The translations under genes were made by a program, and so were the position numbers. This document shows positions 48,062 to 55,022 of a DNA stretch of 64,000 nt, in pieces (position 1 is the stretch's first letter; every line of letters starts with the position of its first letter). Below the pieces are notes generated by a model. That model saw only the letters and a list, made by a program, of their open reading frames with translations, did not search any database and had not been told where the DNA came from. The stretch is from Minwuia sp048007105 (GTDB lineage Bacteria; Pseudomonadota; Alphaproteobacteria; Minwuiales; Minwuiaceae), in NCBI RefSeq assembly GCF_048007105.1, contig NZ_CP180352.1:124001-188000 (forward strand), in the 5' to 3' direction.

Positions 48062-49347
48062 CCCAGCGCAGCCGGCTTCGGGCCGCCCGTGGCCCAGTCG
48101 AGCAGTTCGACGGTGTGCACGACCGGCGCCGGGCCGCCATCGGCGATCTGGGTCATGCAGCCGATATTGCCGGCGGCGATCACGTCGGGCTTCGTGCGCT
48201 CGATGTTGGCCAGCTTGCGGGCCTTCAGTTGCGCCGCGATCTCCGGCTGCATGAGGTTGTATGTGCCGGCCGAACCGCAGCAGAGATGCGGCTCCGCCGG
48301 TTCGGAAACACGGAAACCGGCCTGTCGCAGCAGGGCCTTGGGCGGCTCGACGATCTTCTGGCCGTGGCGCAGCGAACAGGCCGAGTGATAGGTCACGGCC
48401 AGATCCTCAGGCGCCCGAGCGTCTTCGGGCAGTTCCAGGTCGGTCAGGAACTCGGTCACGTCCTTCGTCAGGGCCGACACCTTCGCCGCCCGTTCGGCCC
48501 ATGCCGGGTCGTTGCGCAGCATGAAGCCGTAGTCCTTGACCGTCGTGCCGCAGCCGGAGGCGTTGATGATGATGGCGTCCAGACCCTCGCCATCGGCCTC
48601 GCGCGACCATGCGGCGACATTCGCCTTCACGCTGGCGAAGGCCTGATCCTCCATCCCCATGTGATGGGTCAGCGCCCCGCAGCAGCCGGCGCCCTTCGCC
48701 ACGACGACGTCGCAGCCGAGCCGGGTCAGCAGCCGCACCGTCGCCTCGTTGATCGCCGGGTTCAGTACCTGCTGCGCGCAGCCGGTCAGCAGCGCCACGC
48801 GCTTCCGCCGCGCGCCCTGCGACTTGTGGGTCTGCGGCCGGTCGACGGCGGATGGCGACGGCAGTCCCTTTGGCGCCAGTTCCAGCATGGCCTTCAGCCG
48901 CCCGGAGAACAGACCGGCGAAAGGTTTGCCCGCCATCGCAGCGATCATCGCCAGGCGGAACCGGTTCGGATAGGGCAGCAGCATCGCCAGCAGGCGGCGC
49001 AGCGCCCGGTCCATGATCGGGCGGCGGTGATGCTCCTGGATATGGGCCCGGGCGTGATCGACCAGATGCATGTAGTGCACGCTGGCCGGACACGTGGTCA
49101 TGCAGCTGAGGCACGAGAGACAGCGGTCGATATGGGTGACCACGTTCGGGTCCGGCGCGCCGCCGTCCTGCAGCATCTCCCGGATCATGTAAATGCGGCC
49201 GCGCGGACTGTCGCGCTCGTCGCCGAGCGTCACATAGGTCGGACAGGTGGCGGTGCAGAAGCCGCAATGCACGCAGGACCGTAGGATCTCGTTGGAGCGT
49301 TCGATGGCCGGATCGGCCAGCTGCGCGAGACTGAAGGAGGTCTGCAT
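48058..49347 (-). CDS. glcF: Glycolate oxidase iron-sulfur subunit
   Basis: GlcF passes electrons from the flavin subunits of glycolate oxidase. The 429-residue product has two 4Fe-4S motifs, CVHCGFCTATCP (about residues 25-36) and CLSCLSCMTTCP (about 76-87), then two CCG-type cysteine-rich domains (GAGCCGALTHH and HLCCGSAGTYN). Length matches the family. Its start overlaps the glcE stop by one base (TGATG), so the two are coupled. Confidence 0.95.
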   Translation of the reverse strand: MQTSFSLAQLADPAIERSNEILRSCVHCGFCTATCPTYVTLGDERDSPRGRIYMIREMLQDGGAPDPNVVTHIDRCLSCLSCMTTCPASVHYMHLVDHARAHIQEHHRRPIMDRALRRLLAMLLPYPNRFRLAMIAAMAGKPFAGLFSGRLKAMLELAPKGLPSPSAVDRPQTHKSQGARRKRVALLTGCAQQVLNPAINEATVRLLTRLGCDVVVAKGAGCCGALTHHMGMEDQAFASVKANVAAWSREADGEGLDAIIINASGCGTTVKDYGFMLRNDPAWAERAAKVSALTKDVTEFLTDLELPEDARAPEDLAVTYHSACSLRHGQKIVEPPKALLRQAGFRVSEPAEPHLCCGSAGTYNLMQPEIAAQLKARKLANIERTKPDVIAAGNIGCMTQIADGGPAPVVHTVELLDWATGGPKPAALG

Positions 49348-50561
49348 CAGACGCCCTCCACCATGCGGCCGGGATTGAGAATGCCCTTCGGGTCGAAGCC
49401 CTCCTTGATCCGCCGGGTGAGCGCCGCGACCGGGTCCGGCTGCGGCTGGAAAACCGGCACCGATGCGCGAAGCGCGTCACTGCCGCGGTAGAGCGTGGCG
49501 TGTCCTTCGCCCAGCGCGGCGCGAATGACGGCAGCGCCGCCGTCGTCCGCCTTGTCGACAGCCAGCCAGGCGAGCCCGCCGGCCCAGTCCAGAAAGGCGC
49601 TGACCGGCAGGACCGCCGATACCGCCCCGATGAAACGTCCGCTGTCGGACGGCGGCAACGACACCCGCCAGACCGGCCGGTCGCGTCTCAGCAGCGGCTG
49701 GACGTCGCGCACTTCCCGCCAGAAGGCTCCCGAGCGATGGCTGTGCAGTTCCTCGACCGCGCCGCGGTCCCTCATGGCGGCCTTCAACGCCCCGGCGCGG
49801 TGCTCCACCGACGGCCCGGGACCTTCGACCCGGAACGCCGTGACCGATGTCTCCGGATCGCGGACCAGATCGACTTCCAACTCCACGGCGACGTCGCCGG
49901 GCAGATGACAGACGCCGGAAACCTCGTGCGGCGAACCTGCGGCCTCGGACATGGCGGCAACAGCCGCTTCCAGCGACAGGCCGAAGACCAGCACCGTCCA
50001 GGTCTTTTCCGGCGCCGGCAACACCTTGAAGGTGACCTCCGACAGGGCCGCCAGCGTCCCGTGGCTGCCGCAGACCAGTTTCGACAGGTCGTAGCCGGTC
50101 ACATTCTTCACCACACGGCCGCCGGACTTGAAGATCTCGGCTCGCCCGGAAACGCCGCGGAAGCCCAGCAGATGGTCGCGTGCCGCGCCGGCCTTGAAAC
50201 GCCGAGGCCCACCCAGATTGCAGGCGAAGGCCGAACCGATGGAGCCGCCACCCGGCTCGGCGCCGTAGAGCCGGCCCAGATGCGGCGGCTCGAACATCAG
50301 GCACTGGTTCTTCGCGGCCAGCGCCGCCTCGATCTCCTCCAGCGGCGTCGCCACGCCTGCCGTCATCACCAGTTCCTCGGGCTCGTAGAGGCGGATGCCC
50401 GCGAATGCGGACAGGTCCAGGACCTTCGCGGACCCGGAGGGCCGCCCCAGCCCGCGCTTGCTACCCAGCCCGGTGACATCCAGCGCCTCCCCGCCCGCAG
50501 CCGCAAAGGCCACGCACTCGCGCAGGTGTTCCTCGTTCAACGGCTTGAAGGCCCCAGTCAT
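49347..50561 (-). CDS. glcE: Glycolate oxidase FAD-binding subunit
   Basis: The 404-residue product is a FAD_binding_4 protein shorter than GlcD, with the family stretches LVMTAGVATPLEEIEAAL, EPGGGSIGSAFACNLGGPRRF, RVVKNVTGYDLSKLVCGSHGT and a C-terminal FDPKGILNPGRM. It works with GlcD and GlcF to oxidise glycolate to glyoxylate. It is separated from glcD by a DUF559 gene and a palindromic repeat, which is unusual for glcDEF. Confidence 0.93.
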   Translation of the reverse strand: MTGAFKPLNEEHLRECVAFAAAGGEALDVTGLGSKRGLGRPSGSAKVLDLSAFAGIRLYEPEELVMTAGVATPLEEIEAALAAKNQCLMFEPPHLGRLYGAEPGGGSIGSAFACNLGGPRRFKAGAARDHLLGFRGVSGRAEIFKSGGRVVKNVTGYDLSKLVCGSHGTLAALSEVTFKVLPAPEKTWTVLVFGLSLEAAVAAMSEAAGSPHEVSGVCHLPGDVAVELEVDLVRDPETSVTAFRVEGPGPSVEHRAGALKAAMRDRGAVEELHSHRSGAFWREVRDVQPLLRRDRPVWRVSLPPSDSGRFIGAVSAVLPVSAFLDWAGGLAWLAVDKADDGGAAVIRAALGEGHATLYRGSDALRASVPVFQPQPDPVAALTRRIKEGFDPKGILNPGRMVEGV

Positions 50562-50580
50562 AGGCGCAACGCTCCAGCTC

Positions 50581-50695
50581 CCTCCCCCTTGAGGGGGGAG
50601 GGCCGGGGTGGGGGTGAATCGGCGAAGCCGAAATGGCCTTCGGCCTCACCCCCCTCCCGGTGCTGCGCACCGACCTCCCCCTCAAGGGGGGAGGT
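50581..50695. repeat. Palindromic REP-like repeat cluster between glcE and the DUF559 gene
   Basis: Two 21-bp palindromes, CCTCCCCCTTGAGGGGGGAGG (50581-50601) and a near-inverse copy within 50673-50695, flank smaller hairpins including GGCCTTCGGCC and GGTGCTGCGCACC and a GGGGGTGA/TCACCCCC pair. The whole folds as a nested inverted repeat. Such GC-rich palindromic clusters are common intergenic repeats in Alphaproteobacteria and may attenuate transcription. Confidence 0.75.
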
Positions 50696-50712
50696 GAATC
50701 TCGCGGCAAGCA

Positions 50713-51066
50713 TCAAGGTTCGGCTCCGTCCAATGCGGAATCGATCTCAGAAATGACGCCTTCGAGATTCTCGTTCACCTGATTGTTCCAGAACCGGATG
50801 ACACGATACCCGACTGAGGCAAGCCAGCGTGTACGGGCCTCGTCTCGCACCGCCTGGGCAGCATGTTGACCACCGTCCAGCTCAATCACCAGCTTCGCTT
50901 CGAGACAGCAGAAATCGGCAATGTAGGGCCCGATCGGGTGCTGACGGCGGAACCGCACCCCGGAACGCTGGCGATTGCGCAGTTGCCGCCAAAGCCGCCT
51001 TTCTGCATCCGTTGCATTCCCGCGCAGCTTGCGTGCGCGGCCTATGGCGCCAGAGATCGCTGGCAT
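50713..51066 (-). CDS. DUF559 protein (Vsr-like endonuclease fold)
   Basis: The 117-residue product matches the DUF559 family: RKLRGNATDAERRLWRQLRN, then FRRQHPIGPYIADFCC, LVIELDGGQH and RVIRFWNNQV. The Asp of ADF and the ELD/GGQH residues fit the PD-(D/E)xK nuclease fold shared with Vsr. Its cellular role is not established. The ATG at 51066 overlaps the glcD stop by one base (TGATG); the open frame further upstream is glcD read out of frame. It appears as an addition inside the glc operon. Confidence 0.88.
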   Translation of the reverse strand: MPAISGAIGRARKLRGNATDAERRLWRQLRNRQRSGVRFRRQHPIGPYIADFCCLEAKLVIELDGGQHAAQAVRDEARTRWLASVGYRVIRFWNNQVNENLEGVISEIDSALDGAEP

Positions 51067-52553
51067 CAGAACCGCGGGAGGTCGGGGAAGGGCATCTTGC
51101 CGCCGTGGATGTGCATGCGGCCGAGTTCGGCGCAGCGGTGCAGCGTCGGAAAGACCTTGCCGGGGTTGAGCAGACCGTCGGGGTCGAAGGCGCATTTCAG
51201 CCGCTGTTGCTGCTTCAGGTCGATCTCGGTGAACATCTCCCCCATCAGGTCGCGCTTCTCGACCCCCACGCCGTGCTCCCCGGTCAGTACGCCGCCAACC
51301 TCGACGCAAAGTTTGAGAATGTCGTTGCCGAAATCTTCCGCCCGCTCCAGTTCGCCCGGCACGTTGGCGTCGTAGAGGATCAGCGGATGCAGATTGCCGT
51401 CGCCTGCATGGAAGACATTGGCGACCCGCAGCCCGTATTTCTCGCTCATCTCGTTCATGCGGACCAGCACCTCGGGCAGCCGGTTTCGCGGAATCGTGCC
51501 GTCCATGCAGTAGTAGTCCGGCGAAATGCGCCCGACCGCCGGGAAGGCGGCCTTGCGGCCGGCCCAGAAATTCAGCCGCTCTTCCTCGGATTCGCTGACC
51601 TTGACCGACACCGAATTGCAGCCGGCGCAGATCTCGCGGACGATCTCGGTCAGGTGTTCGACCTCGGCCGCCGGGCCGTCCAGCTCGATGATCAGCAGCG
51701 ATTCGACATCCAGCGGATAACCGGCGTTGCAGAAGGCCTCCGCCGCATGGATGGCGGGCTTGTCCATCATCTCCATGCCGGCGGGAATGATCCCGGCGCC
51801 GATGATCTTCGCCACGCATTCGCCGCCCTCCGCGACGGTGTTGAAGCCCACCAGCAGACCCCTTGCGACTTCCGGCTGCCGGAGAATCCGCACCGTCACC
51901 TCGGTCACGACGCCGAGCAGCCCCTCCGAACCGGTCAGCACGCCGATCAGGTCGTAGCCGTCCGCGTCCAGATGCCTGCCGCCGAGGCGAATCACCTCCC
52001 CGTCGATGGTGACGATCTCCAGGCCAAGGATGTTGTTGGTCGTCAGGCCGTATTTCAGGCAATGCACGCCGCCGGAATTCTCCGCCACATTGCCGCCGAT
52101 GGAACAGGCGATCTGGCTGGATGGATCGGGCGCGTAGTAGAAGCCTTCCGCCTCCACCGCCTGGCTGATGGCGAGGTTGGTGACGCCTGGCTGCACCACG
52201 GCGGCGCGGTTGGCGTAGTCCAGATCCAGCACGCGGTTGAACTTGCCCATCGCCAGCAGCACGCCGTCCGCCAGCGGCAATGCGCCGCCGGACAGCGAAG
52301 TGCCGGAGCCGCGAGGCACAACCTTGATGTTGTTCGCCTTGCAGAGCTTCAGGATACGGGCGACTTGTTCCGTCGTCTCCGGCAGCACGGCGATCATGGG
52401 CGGCTGGCGGTAGGCCGTCAGGCCGTCACATTCAAAGGCCTTCAGCGCCGCCTCGTCGACCACGACGCTGTCGGCGGGCAGGAAGGACCGGAATTCGGCG
52501 ATCAGATCGCTGCGCTTCTCGAAAGCGGCCTTGTCAGGTTCCGGCATCTTCAT
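51066..52553 (-). CDS. glcD: Glycolate oxidase catalytic FAD subunit
   Basis: The 495-residue product is the FAD-linked oxidase subunit. The N-terminal FAD domain has VVPRGSGTSLSGGALP (about 79-94), IGGNVAENSGGVHCLKYG (about 152-169) and LTGSEGLLGVVTE; the C-terminal cap domain has HAGDGNLHPLIL and GEHGVGVEKR, the usual active-site segments, and FDPDGLLNPGKVFP. It oxidises glycolate (D-lactate is possible) with GlcE and GlcF. A HAD hydrolase gene ends 31 bp upstream; this may be a phosphoglycolate phosphatase partner, but that is inference. Confidence 0.95.
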   Translation of the reverse strand: MKMPEPDKAAFEKRSDLIAEFRSFLPADSVVVDEAALKAFECDGLTAYRQPPMIAVLPETTEQVARILKLCKANNIKVVPRGSGTSLSGGALPLADGVLLAMGKFNRVLDLDYANRAAVVQPGVTNLAISQAVEAEGFYYAPDPSSQIACSIGGNVAENSGGVHCLKYGLTTNNILGLEIVTIDGEVIRLGGRHLDADGYDLIGVLTGSEGLLGVVTEVTVRILRQPEVARGLLVGFNTVAEGGECVAKIIGAGIIPAGMEMMDKPAIHAAEAFCNAGYPLDVESLLIIELDGPAAEVEHLTEIVREICAGCNSVSVKVSESEEERLNFWAGRKAAFPAVGRISPDYYCMDGTIPRNRLPEVLVRMNEMSEKYGLRVANVFHAGDGNLHPLILYDANVPGELERAEDFGNDILKLCVEVGGVLTGEHGVGVEKRDLMGEMFTEIDLKQQQRLKCAFDPDGLLNPGKVFPTLHRCAELGRMHIHGGKMPFPDLPRF

Positions 52554-52584
52554 GGATCGGCTCCCATGTTCCCCGTCGCCGAGC

Positions 52585-53214
52585 CTACAACAGACCGTGC
52601 CCTTTCAGGCAATCCTCCAGTCCGCCCGGACCCTGGAAGTGATGCGCGTGGAAACCGAGATCAGTCGCCGCGGCGATGTTGCGCGCCGAATCGTCGACGA
52701 ACAGGGTCCGCGACGGCTCCAGCGGGCAGGTTTCGGCGGCATGGTGGAAGATCGCGGGATCCGGCTTCTTGATCCCGATGCGGCCCGAGACGACGACATG
52801 ACCGAAGCGGTCCAGCCACGGGAAAGCATTCTCGGCGTGGGGAAAGGTCTCGGCGGACCAGTTCGTCAGAGCGTGGACGGCGACGCCTGCGTCGGATAGC
52901 CGCTCCAGCAGACCGACGGAACCGGCGATCTCGCCCTTCATGGTCTCCGGCCAGCGGGTCCAGAAGGCTTCGATCTCGGTCCGGTACCAGGGGTGGCGGG
53001 CGGCCAGTTCGGCGACATTCTCATCGAAGGGCACGCCGGCATCGTGGCGTTCGTTCCACGCCGCATTGCAGACATGGGTCAGGAAGTGCTCCATCTCGCG
53101 CGGACGTCCGGCGAAGAGCTTCCTGTAGAGGTGTCGGGGATTCCAGTCGACCAGGACGTTGCCGAGGTCGAACAGCACGGTATCCGGCGCGCCCACGGCG
53201 GCCGCCGGACGCAA
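52585..53214 (-). CDS. HAD-superfamily hydrolase (haloacid dehalogenase-like, subfamily IA)
   Basis: The 209-residue product has the HAD motifs in order: nucleophile motif VLFDLGNVLVDW, motif II ALTNWS, motif III KKPDPAIF and motif IV FVDDSARN. It resembles YihX-type sugar-phosphate or general phosphatases more than phosphoglycolate phosphatase, so the link to the adjacent glc genes is only positional. The start at 53214 is TTG, two bases after the rpmJ stop with AGGG upstream; a GTG at 53196 is an alternative. Confidence 0.88.
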   Translation of the reverse strand: MRPAAAVGAPDTVLFDLGNVLVDWNPRHLYRKLFAGRPREMEHFLTHVCNAAWNERHDAGVPFDENVAELAARHPWYRTEIEAFWTRWPETMKGEIAGSVGLLERLSDAGVAVHALTNWSAETFPHAENAFPWLDRFGHVVVSGRIGIKKPDPAIFHHAAETCPLEPSRTLFVDDSARNIAAATDLGFHAHHFQGPGGLEDCLKGHGLL

Positions 53215-53216
53215 CG

Positions 53217-53342
53217 TCAGCCCTGACGCGCCTTCATGCGCGGGTTGCGCTTGTTGATCACGTAGACGCGTCCCTTGCGACGGATGACACGGCAGTTGCG
53301 GTCGCGCGTCTTGGCGGATTTCAGCGAGCTGAGGACCTTCAT
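53217..53342 (-). CDS. rpmJ: 50S ribosomal protein L36, type B
   Basis: The 41-residue product MKVLSSLKSAKTRDRNCRVI...INKRNPRMKARQG has the length and sequence of the YkgO-like L36 form, which lacks the zinc-binding cysteine set (only one Cys here). It assembles late into the large subunit. The ATG at 53342 is the family start. It is followed two bases later by the HAD gene. Confidence 0.93.
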   Translation of the reverse strand: MKVLSSLKSAKTRDRNCRVIRRKGRVYVINKRNPRMKARQG

Positions 53343-53462
53343 TTCAATCGTCTCCGTCGGCGCACGAGCAATAAGACCCTGCGGCCTGTTCTGACATTCC
53401 GAGCGGCGGCTTGTAGTCGGGCCCGGGTGCGCTGTCAACCGGCGCACGGGCCCGATCGGCCC

Positions 53463-54368
53463 CTATTCGGGCATGAAGTGCTGGGCGAGGAAGGCGTAGA
53501 TGTCGGAGATGTTCTTCCGCATCGTCTTCGGCTTGCCGAAGGGCGGGTCCTTCCACTCTTCCTCGATGTCCTTCCACCAGAGCGTATCGCGGTGGAGGTC
53601 GTCTCGGGTATCGCGGATGAAATCGATCGTCGCCGGCAGGTTCCGCAGCACCGAACGCGGCTCGTCGAGCTGCGCGTCGAAGGCGTCGAAACGCTTGTGG
53701 TAGTCCTTCACCGTGATGGCGGCCAGCTGATAGACGCGCACGGCGACTTCCAGGCTGTGCCGGTCTTCGCGGAAGATGGCCTGGGCCCGCTTCAGGTTGT
53801 TCGGCAGCGCCAGGATCCACTGGTAGTATTCGCGCAGGCTGACGACATAGGCGCGTTCCCGCGCCACCTGGTCGACCAGCGCCATCACTGCCTCGCGGCC
53901 GCCTTCGAGCTTCAGTTCCGTCGCCGCACGCTCGAAGCCCTGCTGCAGGTTGGTCTTCACTTCCGGCGACTCCAGCATCTCGCAGATCTTCACCGGATCC
54001 TTCGACTTCAGCGACTGGCCCGATGCCCAGGCGGCGAGCGACAGCAGCAGACGGTTCTTCGCGTATTCCAGATGGTGGTCTTCCAGCGCCCAGGACGCGG
54101 TCCCGTTCAGGATCTCGTTCGGGATCTGGTCGCCCGGCGAGATGTACTTGACGTAGTTCAGCGCCTTGGCCGCCAGTTCCAGCAGCTTGTGGTCGGGCGT
54201 GCCCTGTTCGATTCCGAACTCGCGGCAGACGCCGGGAATGGGCAGCGCGGCCTTCAGGTCGCCCATCTGGACGCTCAGCATCGGCTCACGGTCATGGCCG
54301 TTGCCGAATATGAACGCACCCGGAATCGAGAAGATCTTGTTGTCGAAGTTGAACCTGGTGAATTCCAT
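53463..54368 (-). CDS. Conserved-looking hypothetical protein divergent from the che operon
   Basis: I do not recognise this 301-residue protein. I chose ATG 54368 (MEFTRFNFDNKIFSIPGAF); the open frame upstream lies in the intergenic region. There is no signal peptide or clear membrane helix. It is mostly helical and charged, with GDQIPNEIL, LEDHHLEYAKNRLLLSLAAW, ARERAYVVSLREYYQWILAL and a W-rich TLWWKDIEEEW near the C-terminus. It starts 215 bp from cheY in the opposite direction, which hints at, but does not show, a chemotaxis or motility role. Base composition resembles its neighbours. Confidence 0.8.
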   Translation of the reverse strand: MEFTRFNFDNKIFSIPGAFIFGNGHDREPMLSVQMGDLKAALPIPGVCREFGIEQGTPDHKLLELAAKALNYVKYISPGDQIPNEILNGTASWALEDHHLEYAKNRLLLSLAAWASGQSLKSKDPVKICEMLESPEVKTNLQQGFERAATELKLEGGREAVMALVDQVARERAYVVSLREYYQWILALPNNLKRAQAIFREDRHSLEVAVRVYQLAAITVKDYHKRFDAFDAQLDEPRSVLRNLPATIDFIRDTRDDLHRDTLWWKDIEEEWKDPPFGKPKTMRKNISDIYAFLAQHFMPE

Positions 54369-54583
54369 CTGGCGTGTCCTCGCCGGCCAGAACGCCGGAC
54401 AGCATTGCTGATAGTTTGGCCGGTATGGTCGGCCCGGGCGGTTAAACTTCAGTAAATGCGAAGGACTTCGCGGAAACGCCACGATGCGGGGCCTCGTTCC
54501 GTATACGGTTCTTTAAGGCAAATCCGACAAAAAGGTATCAGCACGCGAGTTCGCGAATACCACAGACTGTCGGAAGGCCTGCT

Positions 54584-54976
54584 ATGTCCAACATGAATTT
54601 CGTGCCGTCCGTTCTTGTCGTCGACGACTTCAAGACCATGCGGCGGATCATCCGGAGCCAGCTGGAAGAGATCGGCTTCCGTGACATCGAGGAAGCCGAG
54701 GATGGCGAATCGGCACTGCGCACGCTGCGCCGCAAGGAAGTCCACCTGATCATCTCGGACTGGAACATGCAGCCGATGACCGGCCTGGAGTTCCTGAAGG
54801 AAGTGCGGTCGGACCGTCGCCTGAAGTCCCTGCCCTTCATCATGGTCACCGCCGAATCGAAGGTGGAGAACGTGCGCGAGGCGCGCGAGGCCGGCGTCAC
54901 CAACTACGTGATCAAGCCGTTCACCGCCCAGACCCTGCAGCAGAAGATCGCTGCCTCCTTCGGCGTCAGCTCCTGA
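54584..54976 (+). CDS. cheY: Chemotaxis response regulator CheY
   Basis: The 130-residue single REC domain has the acidic pair Asp14-Asp15, phospho-acceptor Asp59 (IISDWNM), Thr89 (MVTAES) and Lys111 (VIKPF). It is the switch protein that binds the flagellar motor when phosphorylated by CheA. A GGAAGG ribosome-binding site precedes the ATG. It is the first gene of cheY-cheA-cheW-cheB-cheR. Confidence 0.95.
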   Translation: MSNMNFVPSVLVVDDFKTMRRIIRSQLEEIGFRDIEEAEDGESALRTLRRKEVHLIISDWNMQPMTGLEFLKEVRSDRRLKSLPFIMVTAESKVENVREAREAGVTNYVIKPFTAQTLQQKIAASFGVSS

Positions 54977-55022
54977 GCCGACAGCCGCAACGCGCGATCA
55001 ACCAGAACAAGGAAACGCCCCG

